Notes: generated by a model from the letters alone, not told the origin. DNA of 64,000 nt from Salibacterium aidingense DSM 18341 (GCF_000429685.1 NZ_AUCI01000008.1:62001-126000), one strand, 5' to 3'. Positions 26,371-38,719 are shown, numbered from the stretch's first letter. Translations and numbers: made by a program.

Positions 26371-28092
26371 ATGAGACAGCAATTATTTTTCAGCCCAACA
26401 TTAAGAGATATGCCACAGGGCGCTGATATTCCTAGTCACCAGCTGATGCTCCGGGCCGGTCTGATCCGCCAGACCGCCTCCGGCATTTATTCTTATCTTC
26501 CGCTGGGCAGGAGAGTACTTAACAATGTAGAACAAATTATCCGGGAAGAAATGGATAAAGCCGGGGCTCAGGAAATGCTCATGCCAGCAATCCAGCCGTC
26601 AGAGCTGTGGGAGGAATCCGGTCGTCTTGATGACTACGGTCCGGAGTTAATGCGTTTGAATGATCGGAATGAGAGGGAGTTCGTGTTAGGGCCGACGCAT
26701 GAAGAGGTCATAACGAGTCTCGTCCGGGACGAATTAAACTCGTATAAGAAGCTGCCCATGAATCTTTACCAGATACAGACGAAATACCGGGATGAAAGAA
26801 GGCCGCGTTTTGGTGTTTTGCGATCCCGGGAATTTATTATGAAAGATGCGTATTCCTTTGATGCGGATGAAGAAAGCCTGGCAGAAAGCTATGATTCTAT
26901 GTATCAGGCTTACTCCAACATATTTAAACGGTGCGGCCTTGATTTTAGAGCCGTTCAGGCAGATGCCGGAGCAATTGGAGGAAAAGGCGGGACCCACGAA
27001 TTCATGGTGCTTTCGGATGTCGGAGAAGATACGATCGCCTACTCGGATTCCTCGGACTATGCGGCAAATCTGGAGATTGCAGCACTTCCGGATCATTTTA
27101 CCAAGGCAGAAGCACCGGAAGAAAAGATCGAAACACGGCCTACGCCGGGTGTTAAAACAATAGAAGAGCTGGCAGAATACCTCCCGGAAAAGAAGGAACG
27201 TCTTTTAAAGTCGATTTTATTCTTCATTGATGAAAAACCGGTACTTGTGGTCTGCCGCGGCGATCATGAACTGAATGAAATAAAAGTTGGACATGCCTAT
27301 GATTCACCATCCGTTAGACTGGCAGAAGAAGCAGAAATTAAAGAACTCCTGGGCGCAGACCCCGGCTTTATCGGCCCGGTGGGTGTTCCGGAGGAAGTGG
27401 AAGTGGCTGCTGATTATGCGGTGAAATCCGTTCGTTCCGGTATATGCGGCGCCAACAAAAATGATACGCATCTCCAGAATGTTCACCCCCACCGGGACTT
27501 CAACATAAAACAGTACGGCGATTTTCGGTTTGTGCAGGAAGGCGATCCGGCTCCGGATAAAAAAGGCACGATACATTTTGCAAAAGGAATCGAAGTAGGC
27601 CATGTTTTCAAACTGGGAACAAAATACAGTGAAGCTCTGGGAGCTTCTTATTTGGATGAAAACGGCCGTGCCCGCCCTATTTTAATGGGATGCTATGGAA
27701 TAGGGGTGAGCCGGACACTTGCCGCCATCATCGAACAGCATCATGATGAAGATGGTTTAATTTGGCCGGCCGGTGTAGCTCCGTTTGATCTTCATCTGCT
27801 TGTACTGAACTCCAAGCAGGAGGATCAGTACGAGCTTGGAGAATCCTTATATAAAACCTTGCAGGAGGAAGGATATAATGTCCTGTATGATAACCGGAAA
27901 GAACGGGCTGGTGTGAAATTTAAAGACGCTGATTTATTTGGGCTGCCTGTCCGCATAGCCTGCGGGAAAAAAGCAGCTGATGGAATTGTGGAAGTAAAAG
28001 AAAGACGAAGCGGCGAAATGGAAGAGGTCCATATCCGTGACCTGTCCACGTATCTGTCCTCCTTATTAAAACAGCAAAAATTGCGGGCGTGA
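26371..28092 (+). CDS. proS: Prolyl-tRNA synthetase (bacterial type, with editing domain)
   Basis: ProS charges tRNA-Pro. Class II motifs are visible: motif 1 region ([20 protein letters not shown] and LPLG), motif 2 ([20 protein letters not shown]) and motif 3 ([13 protein letters not shown]). The insertion domain between motifs 2 and 3 (about residues 230-400) is the editing domain that clears mischarged Ala. The length is 573 aa. GAAAGAGGG precedes ATG 26371 at a loose spacing. Confidence 0.97.
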   Translation: MRQQLFFSPTLRDMPQGADIPSHQLMLRAGLIRQTASGIYSYLPLGRRVLNNVEQIIREEMDKAGAQEMLMPAIQPSELWEESGRLDDYGPELMRLNDRNEREFVLGPTHEEVITSLVRDELNSYKKLPMNLYQIQTKYRDERRPRFGVLRSREFIMKDAYSFDADEESLAESYDSMYQAYSNIFKRCGLDFRAVQADAGAIGGKGGTHEFMVLSDVGEDTIAYSDSSDYAANLEIAALPDHFTKAEAPEEKIETRPTPGVKTIEELAEYLPEKKERLLKSILFFIDEKPVLVVCRGDHELNEIKVGHAYDSPSVRLAEEAEIKELLGADPGFIGPVGVPEEVEVAADYAVKSVRSGICGANKNDTHLQNVHPHRDFNIKQYGDFRFVQEGDPAPDKKGTIHFAKGIEVGHVFKLGTKYSEALGASYLDENGRARPILMGCYGIGVSRTLAAIIEQHHDEDGLIWPAGVAPFDLHLLVLNSKQEDQYELGESLYKTLQEEGYNVLYDNRKERAGVKFKDADLFGLPVRIACGKKAADGIVEVKERRSGEMEEVHIRDLSTYLSSLLKQQKLRA

Positions 28093-28107
28093 TAACGAGG
28101 GAGGTTT

Positions 28108-31100
28108 ATGATGTCAAGCGAGGAAGAACAAATCAGGAACGAGCGCTTTCAGCTGCTGCTGGAACAAATCATGATGCCCCAGGATTTAGTGAAAACTTAT
28201 CTAAGGGACGGCATGGTTCAAAAACTGACTATTAATAAAGAAGAAAAAACCTGGCATTTTCACTTTTTGTTAAACAAGCATCTTCCCCATTCTGTGTTTG
28301 CCCAATTGGAGGAAAGACTGCTGCAGGCTTTTACCCATATCGCATCTGTACGATTCACCGTCACCTACCATTCTGATTATCTTCCTTTAGAATATGTGCC
28401 GGATTACTGGCCCTCTATCATTTATCGTCTGGAAGGGATTGCGCCTTACCTCAGGCAGCGCCTGAATGGCGGAAAGCCGGCAGTGGAAAGCGGAAAACTT
28501 ATTCTAACCTGTAAAAATGAAGCAGAAGGGACAATGCTGGAACGAAAGCTGCAGGAGCCGTTGAACGAGATAATGAAAACATTAGGTTTTAACTCTTGTT
28601 TGATTGGGACCGAGGTGAAAACCTCTGCAGAAGAAGTAGCCCAATTTGAAGAAAGAAAGAAACAGGAAGACGAATCAAAAGTTGTCGAAGCCATGATGGA
28701 AAGAAAGAAGCAGGAAAAACAGGCGAAAGAGGAAATAAAGGCCCGCAACCTCCAGCTCGGCTATCCAATAAAAGAGGATCCCGTGCCGCTGGAATCAATT
28801 CAGGAGGAAGAACGGCGCATTACGGCTCAAGGGTATGTGTTTGAAGCAGAAACCCGGGAACTACGGAGCGGCCGTACGCTTCTAACCTTTAAAATCACAG
28901 ATTACACGGATTCCATCATGGTGAAAATGTTTTCCAGAGATAAAGAAGACGTACCAGTTTATGAAGCGGTAAAGGAAGGCATGTGGCTGAAAGTGCGTGG
29001 CGGTGTGCAGAATGATACTTTCGTCCGCGATCTCGTAATGATTGCCAACGACGTAATGGAAATTCAACCGTATGTACGAAAAGACGAAGCAGAGGAGAAA
29101 AGAGTGGAACTGCATGCTCATACGGTAATGAGTCAAATGGATGCTGTTACCAGTGCTTCCCAGTATATAGAAAAAGCAGCGGAATGGGGCCATGAAGCGA
29201 TGGCGATTACCGACCACGCTGTCGTTCAATCATTTCCGGAGGCTTATGATGCAAGCAAAAAATATGGCGTGAAAGTACTGTATGGAATGGAAGCCAATCT
29301 TGTCGATGACGGTGTCCCTATTGCCTACAATGAAGCAGAACGCCTGTTGGCCGATGATACATATGTCGTTTTTGATGTGGAAACAACGGGCCTCTCCGTT
29401 GTATATGACACGATTATAGAGCTTGCCGCTGTAAAAGTGAAAGATGGGGAAATTATCGATCGGTTTGAATCGTTTGCCAATCCCCACGAGAAATTGTCTG
29501 ATACGATTATTGATTTAACCGGTATTACGGATGATATGCTGGAAGACGCGCCGGAAGTGAATGATGTACTCCGCGATTTTAAATCATTCTGTGGCGATGC
29601 CGTGCTCGTGGCCCACAACGCCAGCTTTGATATGGGCTTTTTGAACGAAGGCTATAAAACAGCAGAGCTGGATAAAGCAGAAAACCCGGTTATTGATACA
29701 CTTGAACTTGGCCGTTATTTGTATCCAAATTTAAAAAATCACCGCCTGAATACATTATGCAAAACCTTTGATATAGAACTTGTCAGTCATCACCGGGCGA
29801 TTTATGATGCGGAAGCTACCGGCTATCTGCTCTGGAAAATGGTCAAAGACGCCATCGAACATGGCATTACGATTCATAAAGATTTAAATCAAAATATGGG
29901 GCAGGGAGATTTTCACAGACTTCGTCCTTCCCATTGTACGCTGATTGCCCAGACGCAGAATGGGTTGAAAAATTTATACCAGCTGGTCTCCATGTCACAT
30001 GTAGACTATTTCTACCGGACACCCCGTATCCCGCGGTCCAAGCTGCAGAAACACCGGGAAGGGATATTAGTCGGGTCTGCCTGTGACAAGGGGGAAGTAT
30101 TTGAAACAATGATGCAGAAATCCTGGGAAGACGCCAAGGCAGTTGCGGAATTTTACGATTACCTTGAAGTACAGCCGCCCGGTAACTACGCTCACCTTGT
30201 TGAAAAAGAACTGGTAAAAAGCGAGGATGCCGTGTTTGATATTATTAAAAAGATCACAGCCCTCGGGGAAGAACTGGGAAAACCTGTAGCAGCTACCGGC
30301 AACGCTCATTATATTGAACCGGAGGAACACATATACCGCAAGATTCTCATCGCTTCCCAGGGCGGCGCCAATCCTCTTAATAAACAGACTCTGCCGGAGG
30401 TGTCATTTAAAACAACAGCAGAAATGCTGGAAAGTTTCGCTTTTTTAGGAGAGGAAAAAGCGAAAGAAATTGTGGTTACCGTCCCTCACACGATTGCGGA
30501 AAACGTCGAAGAAATTCATCCGGTTCCGGAGGATCTCTACACTCCTAATATCGAGGGATCGGACCAGGAAATCCGTGACATGTGCTATAATAAGGCGCGA
30601 AACATCTATGGAGAAAAGCTTCCTTCGCTTGTAGAAGAACGCCTGGAAAAAGAGTTAGAGAGCATTATTGGTCATGGTTTTGCCGTCATTTATCTTATTT
30701 CCCAGAAATTAGTTACAAAATCGCTGGAAGACGGTTATCTGGTAGGCTCGCGGGGATCGGTCGGCTCTTCTTTTGTTGCGACCATGACCGATATTACGGA
30801 AGTGAATCCGCTGCCCCCACACTATGTATGCCCTTCCTGCTGTCATTCGAAGTTTTTTAATGATGGGACCGTAGGTTCAGGTTTTGACCTCCCGGACCAA
30901 GAATGCGAACAATGTGGAACTACGTATATAAAAGACGGACACGATATTCCGTTCGAAACCTTCTTAGGGTTTAAAGGAGATAAAGTTCCGGATATTGATC
31001 TGAACTTTTCGGGAGATTATCAGCCGACCGCTCATAATTACACGAAGGAATTATTTGGAGAGGACAGAGTCTATCGTGCGGGGACCATTGGTACGGTGGC

Positions 31101-32409
31101 CAACAAAACCGCATATGGATTTGTGAAAGGATATCAGAATGACACGGATGCGTATTACCGCGGAGCGGAAATTGACAGGCTGGTCTCCGGATGTACAGGG
31201 GTGAAACGCACGACCGGACAGCATCCGGGAGGGATTATCGTTGTACCGGATGAATATGATATCCATGATTTCAGCCCGATCCAGTACCCTGCTGATGACA
31301 AGGGATCAGAATGGAAAACAACCCATTATGATTTCCACTCGATTCATGATAACTTACTAAAACTGGATATTTTAGGACACGATGATCCAACCGTTATCCG
31401 CATGCTTCAGGATCTAAGCGGCATTGATCCAAATACGATTCCGGTGGATGATGAAGACGTCATGAAGATTTTCAGCGGTCCTGAAATTCTCGGGGTAACG
31501 CCTGAACAGATCATGTGCAAATCAGGCACATACGGAATTCCTGAATTTGGTACGAGATTTGTCAGACAGATGCTGGAAGAAACAAACCCACGCACGTTTT
31601 CCGAACTCGTCCAAATTTCCGGCCTCTCCCACGGTGCTGATGTATGGCTTGGTAACGCGGATGAATTAATCAGAAGCGGCACTTGTGAGCTGAAAGATGT
31701 CATTGGCTGCCGGGATGATATTATGGTATATCTCATTTATAAAGGGGTGGAGCATTCCCTCGCCTTTAAAATTATGGAATTCGTACGAAAAGGGAGAGGG
31801 CTTGAGGAAGAATGGGTTCAGGAAATGAAAAAAAATGGGGTACCGGACTGGTATATTGAATCCTGTTTGAAGATAAAATATATGTTTCCTAAAGCCCATG
31901 CTGCCGCTTATGTCCTAATGGCGGTTCGTATTGCTTATTTTAAAGTGCATTTTCCTATCCTTTTTTATGCGTCCTATTTTACCGTTCGGGCGGATGATTT
32001 TGAAATTCCGACGATGATAAAAGGCGGCACGTCGATTCGGGCAAGAATTGAAGAAATTCATGGGAAAGGCATGGAAGCCCCTCCTAAAGAGAAAAGTCTG
32101 GTGACGGTGCTGGAACTCGCGCTTGAGATGTGTGAGCGAGGATTTTCTTTTCAGAAGGTTGATCTCTACCGCTCCAAAGCAAGTGAATTTGTAGTAGATG
32201 GAGATAGCCTGATCCCGCCCTTTGATTCCCTGGACGGCGTAGGGACCAATGCTGCCTGGAATATTGTCCAGGCCCGGGAGAATGGAGAATTTCTGTCGAA
32301 AGAAGACCTGCAGCAGCGCAGTAAAGCTACAAAAACAGTGATAGAACACCTGGATATGCACGGATGCCTGGAAGGAATGCCAGACTCCAACCAGTTGTCC
32401 CTGTTTTAA
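28108..32409 (+). CDS. polC: DNA polymerase III, PolC type alpha subunit
   Basis: PolC is the replicative polymerase of low-GC Gram-positive bacteria. The order is as expected: an N-terminal domain, an OB fold (about 230-320), a PHP domain opening with [17 protein letters not shown] near residue 333, a DEDDh proofreading exonuclease embedded in PHP ([11 protein letters not shown] near residue 420, [20 protein letters not shown]), a zinc-binding CPSCCHS/CEQCG segment, then the palm ([13 protein letters not shown]) and the C-terminal polymerase domains. The length is 1433 aa against about 1437 in B. subtilis. ATG 28108 or the adjacent ATG 28111 may start it. Confidence 0.97.
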   Translation: MMSSEEEQIRNERFQLLLEQIMMPQDLVKTYLRDGMVQKLTINKEEKTWHFHFLLNKHLPHSVFAQLEERLLQAFTHIASVRFTVTYHSDYLPLEYVPDYWPSIIYRLEGIAPYLRQRLNGGKPAVESGKLILTCKNEAEGTMLERKLQEPLNEIMKTLGFNSCLIGTEVKTSAEEVAQFEERKKQEDESKVVEAMMERKKQEKQAKEEIKARNLQLGYPIKEDPVPLESIQEEERRITAQGYVFEAETRELRSGRTLLTFKITDYTDSIMVKMFSRDKEDVPVYEAVKEGMWLKVRGGVQNDTFVRDLVMIANDVMEIQPYVRKDEAEEKRVELHAHTVMSQMDAVTSASQYIEKAAEWGHEAMAITDHAVVQSFPEAYDASKKYGVKVLYGMEANLVDDGVPIAYNEAERLLADDTYVVFDVETTGLSVVYDTIIELAAVKVKDGEIIDRFESFANPHEKLSDTIIDLTGITDDMLEDAPEVNDVLRDFKSFCGDAVLVAHNASFDMGFLNEGYKTAELDKAENPVIDTLELGRYLYPNLKNHRLNTLCKTFDIELVSHHRAIYDAEATGYLLWKMVKDAIEHGITIHKDLNQNMGQGDFHRLRPSHCTLIAQTQNGLKNLYQLVSMSHVDYFYRTPRIPRSKLQKHREGILVGSACDKGEVFETMMQKSWEDAKAVAEFYDYLEVQPPGNYAHLVEKELVKSEDAVFDIIKKITALGEELGKPVAATGNAHYIEPEEHIYRKILIASQGGANPLNKQTLPEVSFKTTAEMLESFAFLGEEKAKEIVVTVPHTIAENVEEIHPVPEDLYTPNIEGSDQEIRDMCYNKARNIYGEKLPSLVEERLEKELESIIGHGFAVIYLISQKLVTKSLEDGYLVGSRGSVGSSFVATMTDITEVNPLPPHYVCPSCCHSKFFNDGTVGSGFDLPDQECEQCGTTYIKDGHDIPFETFLGFKGDKVPDIDLNFSGDYQPTAHNYTKELFGEDRVYRAGTIGTVANKTAYGFVKGYQNDTDAYYRGAEIDRLVSGCTGVKRTTGQHPGGIIVVPDEYDIHDFSPIQYPADDKGSEWKTTHYDFHSIHDNLLKLDILGHDDPTVIRMLQDLSGIDPNTIPVDDEDVMKIFSGPEILGVTPEQIMCKSGTYGIPEFGTRFVRQMLEETNPRTFSELVQISGLSHGADVWLGNADELIRSGTCELKDVIGCRDDIMVYLIYKGVEHSLAFKIMEFVRKGRGLEEEWVQEMKKNGVPDWYIESCLKIKYMFPKAHAAAYVLMAVRIAYFKVHFPILFYASYFTVRADDFEIPTMIKGGTSIRARIEEIHGKGMEAPPKEKSLVTVLELALEMCERGFSFQKVDLYRSKASEFVVDGDSLIPPFDSLDGVGTNAAWNIVQARENGEFLSKEDLQQRSKATKTVIEHLDMHGCLEGMPDSNQLSLF

Positions 32410-32510
32410 ATGGAAGAGGCCTGCTCTTCTTTCCAGGCCAGGGTTATGTTGCATTTTATACTACAGTATGGTAATCTTTCTTTAGATACCTCGAATAAGC
32501 ACGTCCTGAG

Positions 32511-32541
32511 AAGAGTGGGTTTGCACCCACTCTTTCGTTTT
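32511..32541 (+). terminator. Intrinsic terminator between polC and rimP
   Basis: AAGAGTGGGT (32511-32520) and ACCCACTCTT (32525-32534) form a perfect 10-bp stem with a TTGC loop, followed by a T-rich tract interrupted by CG. It separates polC from the rimP-nusA-infB operon. I found no clear -35/-10 pair in the 80 bases that follow. Confidence 0.85.
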
Positions 32542-32622
32542 CGCTAAAAGAATAATGACGTTGTAATAGCAGAAAAATAAACAGGGTAAAGAGTGGTGGG
32601 ACCGCAGTAAAGGAGGTAAGCG

Positions 32623-33087
32623 ATGAGTAAAAGAATTAAAGACAAAACGACCGAGCTCGCAGAACCTATTGTGGAAGGGATGGGCCTGGAGCTGGTGGAC
32701 GTGGAATATAAAAAGGAAGGAAAACACTGGTTTTTAAAAGTTTTCATAGACAGTGAAGACGGGGTGGACATTGAAGACTGCGGCCATGTCAGTGAAAAAT
32801 TGAGCGAGACGCTGGATGAAGAAAATATTATTCAGGGCGCTTATTATCTGGATGTTTCTTCCCCTGGTGCAGAACGCCCCTTAAAAACCAAAAAAGATAT
32901 TTCCCGCGCCGTTGGCAAACATGTATATGTGACGACCTATGAACCCATTGACGGGGAAAAAGCGTTTGAAGGAACCTTAACAGGGTTCGATGAAGATTCA
33001 CTAAGTATTGAAGGGAAACAAAAACAAAAAACCTACCACGTACCTTATGAAAAAGTGGCTAAAGCGCGGCTGGCCATCCAATTTTAA
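32623..33087 (+). CDS. rimP: Ribosome maturation factor RimP
   Basis: RimP assists 30S subunit maturation. The two-domain protein (154 aa) has the family stretches [17 protein letters not shown], the [18 protein letters not shown] region, and [27 protein letters not shown] lies at a good distance before ATG 32623. It opens the canonical rimP-nusA-ylxR-ylxQ-infB-ylxP-rbfA operon. Confidence 0.96.
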   Translation: MSKRIKDKTTELAEPIVEGMGLELVDVEYKKEGKHWFLKVFIDSEDGVDIEDCGHVSEKLSETLDEENIIQGAYYLDVSSPGAERPLKTKKDISRAVGKHVYVTTYEPIDGEKAFEGTLTGFDEDSLSIEGKQKQKTYHVPYEKVAKARLAIQF

Positions 33088-33147
33088 CCAAACCCCGGCT
33101 TCGAAAACGATGCTGCAGCCGGTTCAAAAGGGGGAAACGGAAAACTC

Positions 33148-34332
33148 ATGAATAGTGATTTTATGGATGCATTATCTACGTTGGAAACAGATAAAGGAAT
33201 TGAAAAAGAAGTTATTATTGAAGCAATTGAAGCCGCCCTGATTTCTGCCTATAAACGTAATTTTAACCAGGCGCAGAACGTGCGGATCGATATTGATCGT
33301 GAGGATGGCACCATCCGCGTCTTTGCCCGGAAGGAAGTAGTCGAAGAAGTTTTCGATCCCAGATTGGAAATTTCTTTAGAGGAAGCAGGGGAGATCGACC
33401 CTAATTATAAACTCGATGATATCGTCGAACTGGAAGTCACACCAAAAGATTTTGGCAGAATTGCCGCTCAAACGGCAAAACAGGTGGTCACCCAACGTGT
33501 CAGGGAAGCAGAAAGAGGTATAATTTACTCGGACTTCATTGACCGGGAAGAAGATATTATGACAGGCATCGTCCAGCGTCAGGATAACCGTTTCATTTAT
33601 GTGGATCTCGGGAAAGTAGAAGCTTTGCTTCCCCAGGGAGAACAGATGCCAAATGAAACGTACCGGCACAATGACCGGCTAAAGGTATACATCACAAAAG
33701 TAGAAAAAACTACCAAAGGGCCGCAAATATTAATTTCCCGTTCCCATCCCGGCCTTTTAAAGCGTTTGTTTGAACTGGAAGTTCCGGAGATTTATGACGG
33801 AACGGTGGAAATATTATCTGTCGCCCGGGAAGCAGGGGATCGTTCGAAAATATCGGTATATGCAGAAGACCCTGAAGTAGACCCAGTCGGATCTTGTGTC
33901 GGCCCAAAGGGACAACGCGTGCAGACGATTGTAAATGAACTGAAAGGTGAAAAAATTGATATCGTCCATTATTCGGAGGATATATTCGAATACGTCACTA
34001 ACGCTCTCAGCCCCTCAAAAGTTCTTGACGTTCAAGTAGACGAAGAGGATAAAAGCACCCTGGTCATTGTTCCGGACTATCAGCTTTCTCTTGCCATAGG
34101 AAAACGCGGACAGAATGCGAGACTTGCTGCAAAGCTGACAGGCTGGAAAATTGATATAAAAAGCGAGTCCGAAGCAGAAGAAAGCGGACTATATGATCCG
34201 AATAATCCATCTTATGGGGCCAGGGGACCAGCAGCGCAGCAGGATGAGGAAGAAGACGAAGATGAATTTGACCTCGATGATCCCGGCTATGAAGAAGATG
34301 AGGAAGAAGAAGAGTATTTAGAAGAAGAGTGA
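33148..34332 (+). CDS. nusA: Transcription termination/antitermination factor NusA
   Basis: NusA binds RNA polymerase and modulates pausing and termination. The N-terminal polymerase-binding domain, an S1 domain (about 135-200) and two KH domains (near GSCVGPKGQRVQTIVNEL and LAIGKRGQNARLAAKLTGWK) are present. The protein ends in a run of Asp and Glu (residues about 365-394), longer than in B. subtilis NusA (371 aa). The low-complexity tail is codon-biased to GAA/GAG/GAT, a coding feature rather than a DNA repeat. Confidence 0.97.
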   Translation: MNSDFMDALSTLETDKGIEKEVIIEAIEAALISAYKRNFNQAQNVRIDIDREDGTIRVFARKEVVEEVFDPRLEISLEEAGEIDPNYKLDDIVELEVTPKDFGRIAAQTAKQVVTQRVREAERGIIYSDFIDREEDIMTGIVQRQDNRFIYVDLGKVEALLPQGEQMPNETYRHNDRLKVYITKVEKTTKGPQILISRSHPGLLKRLFELEVPEIYDGTVEILSVAREAGDRSKISVYAEDPEVDPVGSCVGPKGQRVQTIVNELKGEKIDIVHYSEDIFEYVTNALSPSKVLDVQVDEEDKSTLVIVPDYQLSLAIGKRGQNARLAAKLTGWKIDIKSESEAEESGLYDPNNPSYGARGPAAQQDEEEDEDEFDLDDPGYEEDEEEEEYLEEE

Positions 34333-34356
34333 TGGGGAAATAAAGGAGCGAGGAGA

Positions 34357-34629
34357 TTGAAGAAAAAAAAGCCGATCAGAAAATGCATTGTCACAGGCGA
34401 CACCATGGAAAAAAAAGAACTAATTCGTGTGGTGAGAACTCCGGAAGGGGAAGTCTCCGTCGATCCGACCGGAAAAAAAAACGGACGCGGTGCTTATATC
34501 ACTAATAGTGAGCAATGTTTTTTAGAGGCAAAAAGAAAAGATGCGCTCTCCCGTCACTTAAATATAAAAGTGACTGAAGAAGATTATGAACGTTTGCTTG
34601 AGGAAAGAAAGAAAGGATTAAAACGATGA
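34357..34629 (+). CDS. rnpM: RnpM (YlxR), RNA-binding modulator of RNase P
   Basis: YlxR proteins bind RNA; in B. subtilis the protein was shown to bind RNase P RNA and modulate its activity (RnpM). The sequence carries the family core KCIVTGDTMEKKELIRVV and KKNGRGAYI. The protein is 90 aa. The start is TTG at 34357, supported by the AAAGGAG upstream and by family N-termini. Its stop overlaps the ylxQ start (ATGA), as in relatives. Confidence 0.93.
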   Translation: MKKKKPIRKCIVTGDTMEKKELIRVVRTPEGEVSVDPTGKKNGRGAYITNSEQCFLEAKRKDALSRHLNIKVTEEDYERLLEERKKGLKR

Positions 34630-34928
34630 ACCCGTCCATATATTCGTTTTTAGGCCTGGCTGCTAAAGCGGGAAAAGTGAAAACCGGGGATCATACTGTA
34701 CTTGAAGAAATAAGAAAACAGTCTCTTTCTTTAGTACTGATTGCCGGGGATGCTTCACCAAACACGAAAAAAAAATTCAAAGACAAATCCAGCTATTATC
34801 AGGTGCCGTGTTATGTAACGGGGGACCGGGACGGACTTGGCCGGGCAGTCGGCAAAGGCAGCCGCGTTATTATAGGCATCACTGATAAGGGATTCGGAGG
34901 CAGGCTGATCTCGATGCTGGATGAATAA
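34626..34928 (+). CDS. ylxQ: YlxQ, L7Ae-family K-turn RNA-binding protein
   Basis: This L7Ae/L30e-like protein binds kink-turn RNA; its cellular target is not settled. It is 100 aa with the family features [20 protein letters not shown] and [16 protein letters not shown]. It is translationally coupled to rnpM by a 4-base overlap and lies upstream of infB, as in most Firmicutes. Confidence 0.93.
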   Translation: MNPSIYSFLGLAAKAGKVKTGDHTVLEEIRKQSLSLVLIAGDASPNTKKKFKDKSSYYQVPCYVTGDRDGLGRAVGKGSRVIIGITDKGFGGRLISMLDE

Positions 34929-34945
34929 AGGTGGAGGTTATGCTT

Positions 34946-37063
34946 ATGAGTAAGATGAGAATTTATGAATATGCGAAATCAGTCAATAAATCTAGCAAGG
35001 AAGTAGTGAATGAACTGAAAAACATGAACATTCCGGTTTCCAACCATATGTCCGTCATTAATGAGGAGACGGTCGCTAAATTGGAAGGCAAGGATAAAAA
35101 ACAAACCGAGCAGCCAAAAAGTGAAAATCAGTCTCCGAAAAATAATTCTGGGAATAAACAGAATCAGCCGAACCCTGCCAAAAAGGACAGGAGTCAGCAA
35201 AAACAGGGCCATCAAAACAAACCTCCCAAAAACAAAAAACAGAATAACCAGCATAAAGGGAAGAAGAATAAAAACAATCGTTCCGGGGGCGGGAAAAAAC
35301 CAGCACCGACACCGGATAAAATCACGTTCACCGGTTCCCTTACGGTAGGGGAACTGGCAGATAAACTGAACAAAGAGTCTTCCGAAATCATAAAAAAGTT
35401 AATGAGTCTGGGAGTTATGGCCACGATTAATGAGGATTTGGAAAAAGAGTCCATTGAATTAATTGCTGCTGATTATGATGTGGAGGTTGAAGAGCAAGTA
35501 GAGGTGGATGAACTTGATATTGAAAATCAGGTAGAAGCAGATGATCCTGATAAGCTGGAAGAACGGCCTCCCGTCGTTACTATTATGGGGCACGTGGACC
35601 ACGGCAAAACCACCCTGCTTGATTCGATCCGCCATACAAAAGTGACGGAAGGCGAAGCGGGCGGCATTACCCAGCACATTGGTGCCTATCAAGTAAGAGA
35701 AAACAATAAAAAAATCACCTTTTTAGATACCCCGGGCCATGCTGCGTTTACCACGATGCGTGCACGCGGAGCCCAGGTAACAGATATCACCATTCTCGTG
35801 GTAGCGGCAGATGACGGAGTGATGCCGCAGACGAAAGAAGCTATCAACCATGCGAAAGCTGCCGAGGTTCCGATCATTGTAGCGGTGAACAAAATGGACA
35901 AGGAAGGCGCAAATCCTGACCGGGTGATGCAGGAACTGACAGAGTTTGAGCTTGTACCGGAAGCCTGGGGAGGAGACACGATTTACGTAAACGTCTCTGC
36001 AATCAATAACCAGGGTCTGGATGAACTCTTGGAAATGATTCTGCTTGTAGCTGAAGTGGAAGAATTGAAAGCTAACCCCGATAAACGGGCCCGGGGCACT
36101 GTTGTTGAAGCAGAGCTGGATAAAGGGCGCGGTCCTGTGGCGACCCTTCTCGTTCAGGAAGGTACCATGAAAATCGGCGATCCATTAGTTGTAGGTAATA
36201 CGTATGGTAAAATCCGGGCTATGGTGAATGACGTAGGCAAAAGCGTAAAATCAGCCGGCCCGTCTACCCCGGTAGAAATTACAGGATTGAATGGGGTACC
36301 GCTGGCAGGGGATCAATTTGTGCAATTTAATGATGAGAAGAAAGCCCGCCAGTTTGGAGAGGCGCGTGCCACCCGGGCCCGGGAAGAAGAACGCAGCCAG
36401 ACTTCAAAAGTAAGTATTGATGATTTATTCAGTCAAATCCAGGAAAATGAAATGAAAGAAATAAACGTTATTGTAAAGGCTGACGTACAGGGATCCGTGG
36501 AAGCAGTGAAAGGATCGCTGGAAAAGATTGATGTGGAAGGCGTGAAAGTTAATATTATTCATGCCGGCGCCGGCGCTATCGCCGAATCCGATGTTATCCT
36601 GGCTTCTGCTTCCAATGCTATCATTATTGGATTTAATGTCCGTCCGGATGCAAATGCGAAACGGACATCAGAATCAGAAAAGGTAGATATCCGGCTGCAC
36701 CGTGTCATCTACGACGCCATTGAAGAAATTGAATCAGCCATGAAAGGAATGCTGGATCCTGTCTACCAGGAAAAAGTCATCGGACAGGTGGAAGTCCGGC
36801 AGCTCTTTAAAGTTTCCCGGATTGGTACGATCGCCGGAAGCTATGTGACGGAAGGCAAAATAACCAGAGATTCGAGCGTGCGTGTGATCCGGGACGGCGT
36901 CGTCATTCATGAGGGAAGCATCAAGGACTTAAAACGCTATAAGGACGATGTGAAAGAAGTGCAGTCCGGATATGAATGCGGGGTCACCCTGGAAAAGTTC
37001 AATGATATTAAAGAAGGCGACATCATCGAAGCTTACATCATGGAGGAAATTAAACCCGCATGA
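34946..37063 (+). CDS. infB: Translation initiation factor IF-2
   Basis: IF-2 is the GTPase that joins initiator tRNA to the ribosome. The N-terminal region has the IF2_N helix motifs, and then a long Asn/Gln/Lys-rich linker (about residues 50-125). The GTPase domain has [22 protein letters not shown] and NKMDKEGAN. Domains II-IV complete the protein. ATG 34946 is chosen because GTGGAGG lies 8 bases upstream, giving 705 aa. The stop overlaps ylxP (ATGA). Confidence 0.97.
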   Translation: MSKMRIYEYAKSVNKSSKEVVNELKNMNIPVSNHMSVINEETVAKLEGKDKKQTEQPKSENQSPKNNSGNKQNQPNPAKKDRSQQKQGHQNKPPKNKKQNNQHKGKKNKNNRSGGGKKPAPTPDKITFTGSLTVGELADKLNKESSEIIKKLMSLGVMATINEDLEKESIELIAADYDVEVEEQVEVDELDIENQVEADDPDKLEERPPVVTIMGHVDHGKTTLLDSIRHTKVTEGEAGGITQHIGAYQVRENNKKITFLDTPGHAAFTTMRARGAQVTDITILVVAADDGVMPQTKEAINHAKAAEVPIIVAVNKMDKEGANPDRVMQELTEFELVPEAWGGDTIYVNVSAINNQGLDELLEMILLVAEVEELKANPDKRARGTVVEAELDKGRGPVATLLVQEGTMKIGDPLVVGNTYGKIRAMVNDVGKSVKSAGPSTPVEITGLNGVPLAGDQFVQFNDEKKARQFGEARATRAREEERSQTSKVSIDDLFSQIQENEMKEINVIVKADVQGSVEAVKGSLEKIDVEGVKVNIIHAGAGAIAESDVILASASNAIIIGFNVRPDANAKRTSESEKVDIRLHRVIYDAIEEIESAMKGMLDPVYQEKVIGQVEVRQLFKVSRIGTIAGSYVTEGKITRDSSVRVIRDGVVIHEGSIKDLKRYKDDVKEVQSGYECGVTLEKFNDIKEGDIIEAYIMEEIKPA

Positions 37064-37338
37064 TAGGAGCTGCTCACTGTGAATGTCTTATTTACCAGGC
37101 TCAATCTCTGAAAGAAAAGCGGGCAGTAGTAAAGAGTATAACGACCAGGCTGAAGCAAAAGCTAAACGTATCCGTAGCAGAAACAGACCATCATGACCTT
37201 TGGCAGCGGACGGCTCTTACCATTGTCACTGTTAATAGAGATAAGTCCGTGGTAGAGCGGGAGCTGCAAAAGGCACTGGATATGATGGACCGGCAGCCTG
37301 AACTGGACCGCACTGTTACGGATTATGAATGGCTTTAG
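37060..37338 (+). CDS. ylxP: YlxP, DUF503 protein
   Basis: YlxP is a small conserved protein (92 aa) of the DUF503 family, whose gene lies between infB and rbfA in most Firmicutes. The role is not firmly known; ribosome or RNA association has been proposed by context. The family pattern [20 protein letters not shown] followed by [13 protein letters not shown] is clear. It overlaps infB by 4 bases. Confidence 0.9.
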   Translation: MIGAAHCECLIYQAQSLKEKRAVVKSITTRLKQKLNVSVAETDHHDLWQRTALTIVTVNRDKSVVERELQKALDMMDRQPELDRTVTDYEWL

Positions 37339-37357
37339 TAGTAAGGAGGCGGCAGAT

Positions 37358-37711
37358 ATGAGCAACGTAAGAGCTGATCGTGTTGGAGAGCAGATAAAAA
37401 AAGAGCTGGCGGATATACTTTCACGGGAAGTAAAAGATCCCCGCGTTCAGTTTGTGACGGTAACAGGGGTGGATGTGACCGGGGATCTGCAGCAGGCGCG
37501 GGTGTTTATCACTGTGCTTGGAGAAGAAGACGATAAAGAAGAAACCCTTAAAGCTCTTCAAAAAGCACGCGGATTTATCCGCAGTGAAATCGGTAATCGG
37601 ATCCATCTGCGGAAAACCCCGGAGATATCATTCGCTTTTGATGAATCGATTGATTATGGAAATCGGATTGAACGATTGTTAAAAGAGCTGAATGACGAGG
37701 AAAGGAAGTAA
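37358..37711 (+). CDS. rbfA: 30S ribosome-binding factor RbfA
   Basis: RbfA helps maturation of the 16S rRNA 5' end and cold adaptation. The KH-type fold shows the family stretch [20 protein letters not shown] and [23 protein letters not shown] 37358 with GGAGG 8 bases upstream gives 117 aa, the standard length; the ATG at 37325 lies within ylxP and is rejected. The stop codon is the first part of the following terminator. Confidence 0.96.
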   Translation: MSNVRADRVGEQIKKELADILSREVKDPRVQFVTVTGVDVTGDLQQARVFITVLGEEDDKEETLKALQKARGFIRSEIGNRIHLRKTPEISFAFDESIDYGNRIERLLKELNDEERK

Positions 37712-37736
37712 AGGCTTGGGATTCACAAGCCTTTTT
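37711..37736 (+). terminator. Intrinsic terminator after rbfA
   Basis: AAGGCTTG (37711-37718) and CAAGCCTT (37726-37733) form an 8-bp stem with a 7-base loop and a T-run. The first base is the last base of the rbfA stop codon. It lies only 46 bases before truB, so it may allow partial read-through. Confidence 0.8.
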
Positions 37737-37781
37737 CCTGCTCCACTGACAGGAAGAACCAGTAAAAAAGGGTGAATACAT

Positions 37782-38687
37782 ATGACAGATGCGATTATTC
37801 CCTTTTACAAATACAAAGGGGTGACTTCCCACGACTGTGTGGATGAGATCCGCCGCATATTTCATATAAAAAAAGCAGGTCACACCGGTACCCTGGATCC
37901 GGAAGTGGAAGGCGTGCTTCCTATTTGTACAGGGAAAGCCACAAAAATAGCTGATTACATTTCAGCCTACCCGAAACAGTATGAAGCGGAGATTACGCTT
38001 GGGTATTCCACTGATACGGAAGATGCGGGCGGAAAAATAACGGAAACCGGGAAGATCACCCGGCCTTTGGAGGAAAAGGAGATCCGGCAGGCGGTGGAAC
38101 GTTTTCAAGGCAGGCAGGTACAGAAGCCGCCAATGTATTCAGCTGTAAAGATCCATGGAAAGAAACTGTATGAGTATGCGCGGGAAGGTAAAACAGTAGA
38201 ACGACCAGGGAAGGATATCGAAATCTTTCATATCCAGTTGGTTCCTGATACACTAAAGCAAGAAGCAGATACCGTCTCCTTCCGGATCCGTGTCACTTGC
38301 AGTAAAGGCACCTTTGTCCGGACGCTGGCTGTCGATATTGGCAGAAAGCTGGGTTTTCCGGCCCATATGTCTGATTTAATCCGGACAAAATCAGGACCTT
38401 TTGCGGTCGAGGACAGTTATACTTTGGACGAGCTGAAAAAACAGGAAGCTGCCCTTGACAAAGCTGGCTTTTCCATAGAATATGCCCTGGCTGAGCTCCC
38501 GCGGGTCCGGGTACCGGAAGATACTGCGGAACGCATCATTCACGGGAGTGTCCTTCGAAAAGAAAAAGGTGCCACGCGGTCCCCTTTTGTATTTTTGTAT
38601 AAAGACAAAGCGTTAGCGGTGTATCAGCATCATCCAGAAAAGGCTGGTCTCATTAAACCAAAAACGATGCTTAGACATTCTCTGTGA
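37782..38687 (+). CDS. truB: tRNA pseudouridine-55 synthase
   Basis: TruB makes pseudouridine 55 in the T-loop of tRNAs. The catalytic Asp is in AGHTGTLDPEVEGVLPICTG, where the residues after LDP differ slightly from the common MATGVL form but the aspartate is kept. The motif SAVKIHGKKLYEYAREG and a C-terminal PUA-like region are present. The protein is 301 aa. AAAAAAGGGTG lies upstream of ATG 37782. Confidence 0.96.
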   Translation: MTDAIIPFYKYKGVTSHDCVDEIRRIFHIKKAGHTGTLDPEVEGVLPICTGKATKIADYISAYPKQYEAEITLGYSTDTEDAGGKITETGKITRPLEEKEIRQAVERFQGRQVQKPPMYSAVKIHGKKLYEYAREGKTVERPGKDIEIFHIQLVPDTLKQEADTVSFRIRVTCSKGTFVRTLAVDIGRKLGFPAHMSDLIRTKSGPFAVEDSYTLDELKKQEAALDKAGFSIEYALAELPRVRVPEDTAERIIHGSVLRKEKGATRSPFVFLYKDKALAVYQHHPEKAGLIKPKTMLRHSL

Positions 38688-38719
38688 CATGGAAAATCAT
38701 AAACGGCAGGTGACCCCCG

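Noticed and set aside
34200-34335. GAA/GAG/GAT-rich stretch at the end of nusA as a DNA tandem repeat
   Set aside because: The repeats are imperfect and follow the codons of an Asp/Glu tail, so it is coding low complexity.
35090-35330. A-rich, low-complexity segment in infB as possible foreign DNA
   Set aside because: It encodes the usual flexible Asn/Gln/Lys linker between the N-terminal and GTPase parts of IF-2.
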